A stretch of 64,000 nt of DNA from Amphibalanus amphitrite (Eukaryota > Arthropoda > Thecostraca > Balanomorpha > Balanidae). Below, one piece after another: positions 12,601-21,099 of the stretch (the first letter of the stretch is position 1; every line of letters starts with the position of its first letter). A program made the position numbers and the translations under genes. The stretch is taken from NCBI RefSeq assembly GCF_019059575.1, contig NW_024881790.1:186001-250000 (forward strand), written 5' to 3'. The notes beneath the pieces were generated by a model. That model ran no database searches, was not told the origin of the DNA, and was given only the letters and a program-made list of their open reading frames with translations.

Positions 12601-13480
12601 CGGGGGTCTTGACTGGAGCGCGGAGAGCTAAATACGCAAATAGCATGAAGCGTTCCCATGCTTCAGAGCTCGAGTCGCATACCGCCTTATCAATGAGCTT
12701 GGAGAGGCAGTCTGCAGCAGAAGCCCGCGCCGCCTTCGGAATCCTTTTGATGACGGTGCAGTTGTTTCGCAGCTCAGCTAACCGTTCAGAGAGAGGCGTT
12801 GTGGTTGTAGGCGCTGTCACCGGGGTTATCTTACCAGGAGTGCATCTTGACTCGCTGAGAGTAGTTTGACTATGGCGACATTTACTGCAGTGCCATACGT
12901 TAAGCACGCGTGCTTGGGCCAGTGTGAGTCTGGCACACGATGTGTGCCAACGCAGCGCACAGTTATTGCACGTTATAGAGGCTTTCCTTGTCGAGAGACT
13001 GGGGCATCCAGCACATGAGAGCTGAGAGGACCCATGGCTGGATGTGCTGACTGAATACTCTGAACAATCCCGTGAATCTTCAGTTGCATAGGTGGGGCCA
13101 GGGTTGAGCTCGATATCGCCGGCGAGTAGGACTGGAGGGACGTACGCTAAGCGGCCCATCTGGCGAGTGGCGTCTGAATTGGCGCTGTATGCGACGCGCC
13201 TCCTGAAGTAGCGGGTTTTGACTTTACCCGTCCGTGTCACCTGCTTCTGGTGAAATAGCGGGATGGTGGGGAGCTCCCTGTTCCGCTCCCGGGGCAAGAT
13301 AAGGGGAAAGACGTCATCAGAGCACTTGCGGAGGTCTTGTGTTACTGGCGGTGTGGCAAAGCAGGCACCAAGGATTGGTGTTTGCCAAATAACGTCCAAA
13401 GCAACATGTTCGGCCAGGACGAGTAAAAATGCTGAAAACAGCATTAGGCGTCTCATTCTTGTGCTGATTGTGTGCCGCAT
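9683..13480 (-). CDS. Single-ORF retrotransposon polyprotein: 2A, PHD finger, RT, RLE
   Basis: First ATG at 13480, stop at 9683; about 1265 residues. Numbering below counts from the codon two upstream of that ATG. A hydrophobic stretch at 14-25 (LMLFSAFLLVLA) resembles a signal or membrane segment. Residues 120-131 hold LLAGDIELNPGP, a full 2A motif, where the ribosome would release the first 130 residues and continue. Next is a C4HC3 PHD-like finger (C158, C161, C173, C176, H181, C184, C200, C203). The RT lies at about 400-690, with SSAGLDGVRP, catalytic D552 in VKVDMRNAFN, QQGDPLGP and YLDD (633-636). The C-terminus has C946-x2-C949-x8-H958-x4-C963, then KRPDG (1004-1008), D1023 in AWDAT and E1072, as in restriction-like endonucleases of R2-type LINEs. 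A Ser/Thr/Pro-rich tail ends it. It would nick DNA and reverse-transcribe its own mRNA. All catalytic motifs look intact. Confidence 0.92.
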   Translation of the reverse strand: MRHTISTRMRRLMLFSAFLLVLAEHVALDVIWQTPILGACFATPPVTQDLRKCSDDVFPLILPRERNRELPTIPLFHQKQVTRTGKVKTRYFRRRVAYSANSDATRQMGRLAYVPPVLLAGDIELNPGPTYATEDSRDCSEYSVSTSSHGSSQLSCAGCPSLSTRKASITCNNCALRWHTSCARLTLAQARVLNVWHCSKCRHSQTTLSESRCTPGKITPVTAPTTTTPLSERLAELRNNCTVIKRIPKAARASAADCLSKLIDKAVCDSSSEAWERFMLFAYLALRAPVKTPGRKNQSAASTIKQQVASMDNLTSIQPISIQRTVTKTRSENHIAHRVASKCADGDIKGALRALTSKEEYTQPSCDIVSALRSKHPPAPPDEALPSPPEPHESGPLQVNNEQVRAAIETMPTGSSAGLDGVRPLHLRQLISAEASEPGRRLLRSLTSLTNMALDGRIPECARPAFFGAALCALRKKDGGLRPIAVGSVYRRLPSRIAAHHAADLLAPDFRPVQLGVGTRLGCEAAVHAAREFISDALKNPSPTAFVKVDMRNAFNTVRRDKLLKSIQARCPEIFRLAYQAYSAPTPLHIGSSIISSCSGVQQGDPLGPIAFSLAIDDCARSMKSPLNIWYLDDATVAGPVCTVVNDLVKLQDLLPDLGLELNGSKCEFAVFGTALDSVHASIVGEIKAALHGISETSPAGLTLLGSPLTETGIQIATETATDTVSTLCDRIRGLDTHTAIFFLAHYISAPRLQYLLRSSPMYTNKAGLQAIDNAVKSALTDVCNVSLTEGAWTQASLPVRHGGLGVRSVERLALPCYISSITAATPLITSIIPFILDNTVPSALQPALECFVKATASTEVPEPMLACKQRTWDDMASKALRDHLLSDADQMHRARLLAASQDHTAAWLQAIPVPSLGLHLDPETVRIAVALRLGVPICEPHTCRLCGRQVGRLGHHALSCQKSAGRFPRHAHINDLIKRSLSVSGVPSVLEPVGLDRGDGKRPDGLTTFPFASGKCLAWDATCTDTFSETAMVACAINPGSAASAAEKRKIQRYSSISEQYLFVPVAVETSGVVGPAACRFFKELGRRISQSTGDRRETAWLWQRLSMAIIRGNAAAIIGSTTHFPMSSDTVQHQVQSWTPGLRQTQKRQTQNGTCYNHATPDHIHLPTHQANNAITDITQPSSAPSMNSDTTPSPITADSHTNSRSPPSPAVDNPSISARLARYRELFQQIKSEFRAQGLEVETSRDYMDDPELAYYFTRGAN
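13094..13117 (-). other. 2A ribosome-skipping motif (DIELNPGP)
   Basis: The eight codons for D-I-E-L-N-P-G-P match the canonical D-[VI]-E-x-N-P-G-P and are preceded by LLAG, as in many 2A peptides. Skipping would occur between Gly130 and Pro131, separating a roughly 130-residue N-terminal product with a hydrophobic segment from the PHD/RT/RLE body that starts with proline. Confidence 0.9.
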
Positions 13481-13964
13481 CTTCAAGCCGGAAGAAACGT
13501 GTTTTGTTTTGTGAAAAAGCAGAGCTTGCTGACTAATCAGTCTGTTTTGAAACGTCCATGGACTTAAAGGAGCCCCTGTAGAACACCCAGAAGCGATAGT
13601 GACTGAAGTCCTCTTATTTTCGTCGTATGGAGGGTGGTAGCCTCACAACGTCACGTTATTTTTCAATGAAATTTTGCGTGGATGGGGCAGTTCTTGTGAG
13701 ACAATCGGACAGATATGACGCATCTAATTCAATCTTGAAAAGAAAGAAGATTAATAAAAGATTATTTATTTTTTAGAAAAACGCAATTTTCAAAAAAGGC
13801 CATCGATCGATTTAGATAAAAAATACATTTTTGGATTCAGCTCACCGTAAGCTTTCGAATGGTATATATCGTTTCTTTTGAGCCTGAGATGACCTTCCGA
13901 CGAACCGTGCTAGGCAATGCATATCCATGTGCCAGAATTGGGGTGCTGCTGCACGTGCGCACGT

Positions 13965-14216
13965 GCAGGGGTCGATTCCAGATCTCGAGAACGGCTGGAC
14001 CGATGGCGCTCAAATTTGGCACATGGTTAGGGGCCGGTTAGTAGGGTGCCGTGCAAAAGTCAGTTGGGACCCATTTTGCACGTGCGCACGTGCAGGGTGC
14101 CGCTTCCAGATCTCGAGAACGGCTGGGCCGATTGTGCTCAAATTTGGCACATCGCTAGAGACCGGTTAGTAGGGTGCCGTGCACAAGTCAGCTGGAGGTA
14201 CCTCGTCGAAATTTCG
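13965..14216 (+). repeat. Two tandem copies of a roughly 126-bp unit with CACGTG palindromes
   Basis: Each unit reads from gattccagatctcgagaacggctg to ggttagtagggtgccgtgcac and includes a GCACGTGCGCACGTGC palindrome (starting at about 13953 and 14079). The units differ by scattered substitutions. Each resembles a single diverged counterpart at about 7060-7160 on the left side of the palindromic element. Confidence 0.8.
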
Positions 14217-14249
14217 CACGTGCAAGGCCCACCCTCTCGCTCGCTCCGT

Positions 14250-14487
14250 TAGTCGCCCCAAAAGGCGTTATACTGGTTAGGTTAAGTCCTATAGCCAAGA
14301 CAAAGTTTAAGAATATTCCCTATATTATCTCCCCCCACACACACACACCCCAGAATAAATGACAACAGTGATTTCACAATCCCACAATCATTTCTAGATA
14401 CGTTTACAAGTATCTGTGCATGTGCCACATACACGATATGAACGTCTATGAATAGGCACCTAAGCGGTGACATGCACTTGACACAGT
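14250..14487. other. Unassigned spacer
   Basis: AT-rich, with a short CA-rich run at about 14334-14350. No gene seen. Confidence 0.5.
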
Positions 14488-15580
14488 CTAAAATATGAAC
14501 CAGGAAGAGATATTTCTATTTAGGATTGGTTTTTGCTCACGAATGTACAGGGATTCCATTATCTTTCGATTCGAGTGATCTTTGGCTTTGTGTAAAATAT
14601 CCACTGACAAAGGGTGGTCAGGTAAGGTCTCACTAGCATGACATGCTCTAAAATGTTCACCCAAGGGGATGTCCCTAGTCGCGTTCTTTGCATTGAGCAC
14701 ATGCTCATTGAAACGTAATCTTACTGGACGCTTACATTCCCATATGTACTGTACACGCTCATCAGTCGAAGTTGAAGTGCATAGGTTGCAAGTGACGCAG
14801 TAAACCACCCCTGGTGTAGTACACTTGCCCTCGATTCCTGAACTGCATGCATTGCATATACGCCTGCCAGACGGGCACTCAGGACGCGTCAGGTCAGATT
14901 TGATCAGAGTAGGTATGCCTTAGGGTGTTTTTACTAGTCCACGCCACTTTTACGTTGAGTTTCGATTGTCTGACTATGTTATTTATCTTTGCACAGAGGG
15001 TCTCGTCGACATAAGCTAAGGAAAGGTAACTATCAACGTCACTTCGAGTTTGTCGCTGCCCCTGCTGCTGCTGGTGGTGGTGGTGGTGGTGCTGCTGCTG
15101 CTGCGGTCGCCGCTGATACTGTTGGGGCCGAGCGCGTCTAGAATTGCGCTGTTGTCGCATTATTTTAGTCCGTTGTCTTGACACTTCCCTTCGTATGCCT
15201 CTAATCATCTGGTTGGGATCCCCATTCTGCTCGAACATTTTCTGAACTTTGTCACATGACCTTGAAATTGCCTCTTCGGTTGACGAAAGCCTTAGCGCTC
15301 GTTTAAACTCGCTTCTAATGACAGCTTTCTTCGTTGTCATCGGCTGTGCCGATGAGTAATGAATGATGATTCCAGAGTGGCTGGGCTTGATGAAAAGCTC
15401 TGTCGACAGCTGTCCGTCCTTGTCAACCGATATTAGGGTATCCAGATACGGAATGAAACCGGAATCGAAAGAGTCCTCCATCGTGAACTTGATACTCGAT
15501 TGGACGGAGTTCATGTAGTCGAGGAAGGCCCGCAGCTCCTGATGAGAATGAGTGAACACCCCGATAGTGTCATCTATGTA
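14488..15580 (-). pseudogene. Penelope-like retroelement remnant (RT end plus GIY-YIG)
   Basis: Reading the minus strand from about 15580, the sequence starts at a YIDDTIGVFTHS block, the catalytic YxDD motif of Penelope RTs. It continues with FIPYLDTLISVDKDG and KPSHSGIIIHYSS, typical of the palm/thumb region. A Gln/His-rich microsatellite-coded stretch follows (about 15060-15110). After a frame break between 14894 and 14808 comes VVYCVTCNLC, YIWECKRPVRLRFNEH and DHSNRKIMESLYIREQKP, which is the GIY-YIG endonuclease domain. The expected Gly of YIGE is Trp here. Everything N-terminal to YIDD is missing. Not functional. Confidence 0.85.
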
Positions 15581-15961
15581 CAGGGTGGTCCAGATAAAAT
15601 GTTACCCGAAACTTTTTAATAGCAGGAAATCTATTTGCAATACACAAACAGCACATACCACATCTGAATGCCAACTTCGGGGGAAACAAGTTGAGTCCAA
15701 CACCCACATCGCCTAAGAGGAGGTGCTCTACATAGATGAGCCCCCTTACGCTCCAGAATGAGCGGCAGCCGGACTTCCTGGAGGTGCCGGATGGTGCGGT
15801 CGACCATGTCCACGCTGACTCGTCTCATCTCCTCGCTGATGGCCGCCTTTAGCTGTTGAATGGTCGATGGTTTGGTCTCGTGGACTCTGGACTTCAGCCG
15901 ACAACAATTGACGCCTGAAGCTATGCATGCTGTCACCAATAACTTTGGTCTTCGTAACCAA
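15581..15961 (-). pseudogene. Tc1/mariner-like transposase remnant with one terminal repeat
   Basis: The left end is TA at 15579-15580 followed by CAGGGTGGTCCAGATAAAA, which has the look of a mariner-group terminal inverted repeat. Minus-strand residues PSTIQQLKAAISEEM, DMVDRTIRHL and ERKGAHL match the C-terminal tail of Tc1/mariner transposases. The catalytic DDE/D core is absent. The insertion point is exactly at the YIDD codons of the Penelope remnant, so this element (or a deletion it caused) probably removed the rest of Penelope. Confidence 0.7.
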
Positions 15962-16209
15962 CTAAAATCCTTGAGTAGTGGACAATGTAAGGTTTAACTT
16001 AGCAGTATTATGGCATAGCACCTAATATGGGTGACAATGCTATTAAAAATGAAAACCTGCATTTCTCAGCAATTTGTTTTTCATCTACACAAGGCCAAAG
16101 GGCACCCTGCAAAGGGGGCTAGAGAGTTCCAAGTGATGTGCCAATGCTGAATGGCTACATAAAATTCATACTAAATACAAAAAAGGTAATTCCTATTAGG
16201 TAACTGCTA
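15962..16209. other. Unassigned spacer
   Basis: No ORF, repeat boundary or RNA gene recognised. Confidence 0.5.
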
Positions 16210-16217
16210 GCTGTAGG

Positions 16218-16769
16218 CAGGGTTGTGCTCGACTAAAAAAAATTTGCCGACTCGACTCATCATTCAACTTCAGAATGCCCTGACTCAACTCTGACTCAAA
16301 CAAGGAGCTGATTTTTTCCCTTGACTCGACTCATGACTCAAGCGGCTCAATGAAAATATGAGTTGACTCAAACTTGACTCAAATTTTTTGTTGAGTCAAG
16401 TGTGTTGACTCAAAATTTACTCAGATAGAAAAGTTGTTGAGCGGGGGGGGGGGGGGGTAAAAAAATCCGGCAGCAGGGCCAGGCCTAAGTTGTTAAGCGA
16501 GGGGAGAATGAAAAACTTATACTATATATTGTTTCTAGAAAGTTGAGTCAGCTGACTCATGTTCCTAAATGTTTTTGACTCAACTCAATGTCAAAAGTTA
16601 TTTTACTGACTCAACTCTGACTCAACTCAACACCTTAATATTTTTGTCCGACTCAACTTTGACTCAACTCAACAGCTCAACATTTTATCCGACTCGACTC
16701 AAATCTGACTCATTTGAGTCAGAGTTGAGTCAAAGTTCTGACTCGACTCATGAGTCAAGCACAACCCTG
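16218..16769. mobile_element. hAT-type non-autonomous element made of TGACTC repeats
   Basis: The termini CAGGGTTGTGCT and AGCACAACCCTG are perfect inverted repeats. They are flanked by a perfect 8-bp TSD, GCTGTAGG, at 16210-16217 and 16770-16777. An 8-bp TSD with CAGGG ends is the hAT signature. Almost the entire body apart from a central 80-bp G-run region consists of degenerate GACTCAACTC / TTGAGTC units in both orientations, with many exact TGACTCA or TGAGTCA heptamers. Non-coding; it depends on a hAT transposase elsewhere. Confidence 0.93.
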
Positions 16770-16777
16770 GCTGTAGG

Positions 16778-17320
16778 AACTGGTAGGGGTACCTATTGTA
16801 CAAAGACAATCAAATTGAAATGCATATCAAATACCTCTGTCTCATATTGCCGGAACAACTGACCCTCCTATCGAAGACTGATAATAATCTTAAAAGATGA
16901 AATTAGACAAGCTTACAATTTTACACTCAGAATTATAAAGATATCAAAGCAGGGAACTGATTTTACGACTGTCTGTTGAGTCCGGACGCCGGTGAAAACA
17001 GGGCGCCGGAGGGCATATTAGTCACGTAACATTTGGAGCTTCTCCCCCTCTGTGGACCTTCTACATGCTGAACGTCACGCATGTTTATTAATCCCACCCA
17101 GAAATGACAAACAAAGCCTCTGATTGGCCAGTTTTGGCTGACAGGCGCAGAATATTTGTCAGCAATAGAATACTATGCTTTAGCGTTTTTTCAATAATGA
17201 CGCATACGTTACATTTACAAATTAGGGCAGCTAAAATATTGTAAGGGATCTAACATGTTGAAAATAACATTTTTGGAAGCCCGTGCAGATTATTTCTGGT
17301 GAGTTAGGTGTTACAAAGTA
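16778..17320. other. Unassigned segment with a dispersed repeat
   Basis: No gene. The part at about 16985-17135 is an inverted, diverged relative of about 25735-25870 (shared words gtttgtcatttctgggtggg and ccctgttttcacc), so both are fragments of an older repeat. Confidence 0.55.
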
Positions 17321-17324
17321 TTAA

Positions 17325-17821
17325 AGGGACTATCCCACCTTCTAAAATGTTGTTAAAACCAGTTAAATTGTGCCCGACTTTATAGATTGGATGAACAGGA
17401 ACACGGTTCTGGCATTTATTTTTCATTAAACATCTTAGGCTTCCCATATTCCAAACACAAACTTTCAAATATGTGACGTCACAGCCCAAAATTACCTCCT
17501 TCCCCAGGCCACATTACTGTCATAAAGCTGATTCTTTTTACTCTGTAGGCACCACAACAAAGTTCAGACCAAGTTTTAAGCGATTTTTCAACGAACAAAC
17601 CCATTTAAATCAGAATGACTTAACGAGGTGACGTCACACTAACGGTCGCTCCATGTTGAAGATAGGGCCTTGTACAAGGCCCATTTTCAAATGAAGGGAA
17701 CGAATTTCTTCAACACCAAGAGGCCGCGGGGGTTGCAACCTAGATAGATAGTGGTTTCTGAACCTCGCCGCAAACTTGGCTATCTCAACCCAAACCCCAT
17801 GTTAAAGGTGGGATAGTCCCT
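17325..17821 (+). mobile_element. TTAA/AGGGACTATCCC element, copy 1
   Basis: The left flank TTAA (17321-17324) is followed by AGGGACTATCCCACCTT; the right end is the complement AAGGTGGGATAGTCCCT followed by GTAA, a mutated TTAA. An inverted copy with both TTAAs intact is at 51618-52115. Length 497 bp, non-coding. Confidence 0.9.
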
Positions 17822-17825
17822 GTAA

Positions 17826-19020
17826 AAGAAATGATTGTTCTCTATTAAATAAAGAACAAAAGCTTTTAGCCACTAACATCCGCCCGACAGTCTCCAGAAT
17901 CCTGCGTACGGGGACACCGCAGTCTCGGTTTCTTATGTTATCGCAATGGGGAAAAATTGAAATTTTAAATGAATCAGTATCGTGTTAAGAAAGTACGGAT
18001 GCTTTCAAAACTAAATGCCTTTCAATTCAAATTCCAGAATATCCTTTCGCGGAAATAGCCCTTCTCAGCCTGTAGGCCCATTCTCTAACGCTAAAAGTCT
18101 GAACAGTGGGCGTCTCATGCGTTGCTCACGTATCGCGATAAAAAGGACGGTGTCATATAATCAAATGAACTTTTCTTATGCATATAGCATTTGAAACCTT
18201 ACACCAAACGCCTCCGCTCCTTGTTTTCTACTGCTGCCTTTCACATACCTACCCAATGGTACCGTTCCAGCTCGACGTTCCTTATCGACTGCCTCACATT
18301 CAACGGCCATATCCCACCTACGCTGAAAACCAATCGGAGGCACTTTCAATCGTCCCTCGAATAAAATTGCTACCTACACGAATTTAGAGGAGAACGAGGC
18401 CCAGAAAAGGCATGCATATAACGATCGGTTTTGGCCCCCTGGAATAAGCCAGGAGGTAAAAGCATATTGATTGAAGAACATTTTCGAAGACATGATATCT
18501 ATTAGATATTATTTTGCAAAGGTATTGTGAACATAACGTCCGCGTATGGCAGCTCTGAATCTGCTGGTGTCAGTCCCATGCAGCAGCCACCAGACCACCG
18601 CCCCGCCGCCTGCCGTTCGCTGATCATACAGGCCGGCTGTCCCAGTGTCTCATCAAACGATCACAGCTGACTCAGTATTTATAAAATGCCAAACAAAAAC
18701 AGACACCCAATATCATAGATCATGATCTCTTTCAGTCATGCGCGTGGAGATATATCGGTAGTTTTCCTATCACAGATGACACTGAACAGAGCAAAAGCGT
18801 AGACACGCAACAATAAATAATGCATTATCAAGTATACCGATCGATGCATCGTGGAATACACCGAAAAATACATCACTGCTTTAACGTTCCCCCAGGTGGG
18901 TGGGGGCGTTTTTGGCCACACCTGACAATGTTGTGCTTGCATAAATAAAACGACACGAAACTTAGTAGAGCTTATGTATAATGCATCGATTCGCATCATT
19001 TGTGAAAAAATGTAGCCCCA
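17826..19020. other. Unassigned segment, no gene seen
   Basis: About 1.2 kb with no ORF of interest, no terminal repeats and no RNA gene recognised. Contains pyrimidine-rich and AT-rich stretches only. Confidence 0.5.
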
Positions 19021-19340
19021 TGTCACCTAAGGTCAGGTCAGGTCACCATGACGTAGAAGTTTGAAACTCGAGCTATTGCATGAGAGAATCAGTACCAACA
19101 TCGTGAATATCTTGAACTTTCATATCGGTGACCTAGGGTCAGGTCAACTTTGCGACGTCTCCAGTTTCAGTCATGAGTCAGTATGAGGAACTCGAAATGT
19201 TCTGCTTTTGAAACAAAAACTCAAACATCGGGATCTATCGTATGCTCCTGAGGTCATCTCAGGTCATGTAACGTCTCTAACAGTTTATTTTTGTACATCG
19301 ATTTTAGATGGAACGTGGCCAGAGCGCTAAAAGCATCATA
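19021..19340 (+). repeat. AGGTCA-rich fragment
   Basis: Contains AAGGTCAGGTCAGGTCACC at 19030-19048, GGGTCAGGTCA near 19136 and GAGGTCATCTCAGGTCA near 19251. These are the hexamer arrays found inside the TTAA elements, so this is probably an eroded interior fragment without termini. Confidence 0.6.
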
Positions 19341-19346
19341 ATCATA

Positions 19347-19483
19347 GGCGGCGGAACGGGGAGGGCACCGGGGCACCGTGCCCCCTTTGATTTTGGCATT
19401 TTAACATTAGCCCTATGGGCATTGCATGGAAAGAATGAGAACAAAAGTCGGCAATGCCCCCTTAATTGAAGTTGTTCCGCCGC
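19347..19483. mobile_element. Miniature element with GGCGGCGGAAC termini, copy 1
   Basis: TA at 19345-19346 and 19484-19485. The inverted termini are GGCGGCGGAAC and GTTCCGCCGC. The core contains the complement of a ttctttccatgca / cataggg / taatgttaaaat block that recurs at 33041-33184 and, with different ends, at 34256-34407. Confidence 0.8.
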
Positions 19484-19580
19484 TACTGATGTTAATCTCA
19501 ATTTCAATGTAACGAATCGATGAAATGCAATATGGCATTTTCTGCGACATTGACCTGAGGACTGAGGTCAAATTTATTAA

Positions 19581-20764
19581 CCCGCGCCCTGCTGGGGGTC
19601 CTGGATTTCCACGCCCTGCTGGGGGGGTGTTTGAACACCCCCCTTGTAACTCAGCTCCTGGGCCACGTAGCGATACGCGGAAGGCGGCGTTCGAAAGAGC
19701 GTCAAAAATAATGACGAAATCACTTCAGTCAATTTTTTGGTCAGGTCAAAGGTCAGGTCACCAGAGGTCATTGAAGGCAAAATTTCGCCGATTTCCAGGT
19801 CGAATGTCGAAAATTTCCAAGAAGCCAACGCATAACTCGGGAACCAATAGAGCTACAGCGCCGCGGAAAAGCGCATTCGATAGCCCTATTAACGCCCTTT
19901 CTGAGTAATTCTCTCAGATTTGACCTAACGTCAACGGTTTTGCCTGCAGGGGGCAAAAACTGCAAAAATAGCCGATTTTTTCGAAAACAGTTTTTCTGCA
20001 ATAACTTTTGACCCTAGCCTTGTACGAGCTTACTTTTACCGGCATCGTGTTCCTCTCGTCAAGACGCATCGAATGAACTATAACTTGACCTTGAAAGGTC
20101 AACTTGAATATTTGACCTCAGGTCAAGGTCATGACCTGACCGGGAAGGGTCATGTTGCATATCAGTCGATCCGTATCGTCGAGCTGAACACATCTAAGGC
20201 GTTTTCATCGCTCTAGCATGCCTCTATCAAAAGTTATTTGCGAAAAACTGTTAGATACCATTCGTGACCTAAGATGACCTCAGGGCATAAACAAGGGTCA
20301 CGGACACCATTTTCAAGTTCAGTGTGTCTAAACCACTTGTAATTCGGTGTTTGGGAGTATTTATAATGTCTTTCATCCAAAAGAGGCGCATTTCAATTTT
20401 CTCCCATTGACTTATAATGGGGAGGTCGCAAAATTGACCTGACCTTAGGTCATCGATATCAAAATTCTGAGATATACATTTTGTACATGCTACTGCTCTT
20501 AGCAATCGCTGAAAGTTTCAAAGCGATCGGTCACTCGGTGTAGCTATGACAGACATTGAAAGTTTTTATGAGGTGAGGTCACTTCAAGTGACCTGGTGAC
20601 CTGACCTTGAATGACCTTGGTCTGAAATTTTCACAACATGTGTAGAATTGATGTATGATAAGGTGTACCAGAAACGGCGGCGCTCCGCGCCGCCGTTTTT
20701 GAGATATTCGCGAAAAACCACAAGGGGGGGTGTTCAAACACCCCCCCCCCCAGCAGGGCGCGGG
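19581..20764 (+). mobile_element. Family A TTAA-flanked element, copy 3
   Basis: TTAA at 19577-19580 and 20765-20768, with the same doubled left end (CGCCCTGCTGGGGG twice), hairpin cores GTGTTTGAACAC and GTGTTCAAACAC, and interior as 8261-9456. Divergence between the two copies is only a few percent by eye, so both were mobilised recently. Confidence 0.95.
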
Positions 20765-20784
20765 TTAAGTTAACCTTCTTAGGT

Positions 20785-21016
20785 GTTGTTTTTATCCGCT
20801 GGGACTGAGAGCGTGAGATGATGTTTTTCGTACTCCGGCGTAGACGGGTTAGCTCAGAGGTAGAGCATTGGAGCGCTAATCCAAAGGCCCGGAGTTCGAA
20901 TCCCCGTACAGCCCAAATCTTTAACGAGCTTGCAAAAAGATGACTGATGTCATCACTGTCAACCGTGGAAGCCGTATGGCTACCCGTCTACGCTGGAGTA
21001 CGAAAAACATCATCTA
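20785..21016 (+). mobile_element. tRNA-like retroposon or miniature element in a 33-bp inverted repeat
   Basis: A tRNA-like sequence is enclosed by inverted arms 20817-20849 and 20982-21014 (gatgatgtttttcgtactcc on the left; one visible mismatch). The whole is flanked by a near-perfect direct repeat, GTTAACCTTCTTAGGT at 20769-20784 and GTTAACCTTGTTAGGT at 21017-21032, which could be a 16-bp TSD. It abuts the TTAA of the preceding element. Confidence 0.6.
20843..20914 (+). tRNA. tRNA-like sequence (pseudo-tRNA), anticodon region GCT
   Basis: Contains an A box (TTAGCTCAGAGGTAGAGCA) and B box (GAGTTCGAATCCCC) at tRNA spacing, with D, anticodon and T stems that can form. The acceptor strands pair poorly and position 33 of the loop is not U. 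I therefore read it as a tRNA-derived repeat head, not a working gene. Confidence 0.45.
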
Positions 21017-21099
21017 AGTTAACCTTGTTAGGTCAACAAGACGAGAGAAACGCAGTGCCGGTAAAATCAACGTAATAAAAGGTTGGTGTCATAATTTTT

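Larger units (their letters stand above)
9579..13752 (-). mobile_element. Near-complete 2A/PHD/RT/restriction-like-endonuclease LINE
   Basis: A 4174-bp minus-strand LINE flanked by an 11-bp TSD, AATAAAAGATT, at 9568-9578 and 13753-13763. The matching empty site is at 7319-7329 in the other palindrome arm. The 5' UTR is about 270 bp. A single uninterrupted ORF occupies nearly all the rest, with about 100 bp of 3' UTR ending in a TATATATATTTCG tail. The intact ORF and clean TSD indicate a young insertion. The C-terminal CCHC plus RPDG/D motifs place it with LINEs that carry a restriction-like endonuclease (the R2/R4/NeSL/Utopia side of the tree) rather than with APE-type LINEs. The exact clade needs a tree. 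Confidence 0.93.
6863..14249. mobile_element. Large palindromic (fold-back) element carrying nested insertions
   Basis: The outer ends share an ACGGAGCGAGCG motif (6863 onward, and its complement ending at about 14249). Inner arms 7169-7692 and 8007-13912 are inverted repeats of each other once the two insertions in the right arm (8261-9456 and 9579-13752) are removed. A spacer of about 314 bp separates them. The arms contain TATACCATTCGAAAGCT-like and GGCCATCGATCG motifs. No ORF of its own is evident. The outer limits are less certain than the arms because I found no clean TSD. Confidence 0.65.

Noticed and set aside
13094..13117. 2A motif as a sign of an integrated picorna-like virus
   Set aside because: The same frame carries a PHD finger, LINE-type RT and restriction-like endonuclease and is flanked by a retrotransposition TSD, so it belongs to a LINE.
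15057..15110. Gln/His-rich tract as a separate low-complexity gene
   Set aside because: It is a trinucleotide expansion within the Penelope remnant, between its RT and GIY-YIG parts.
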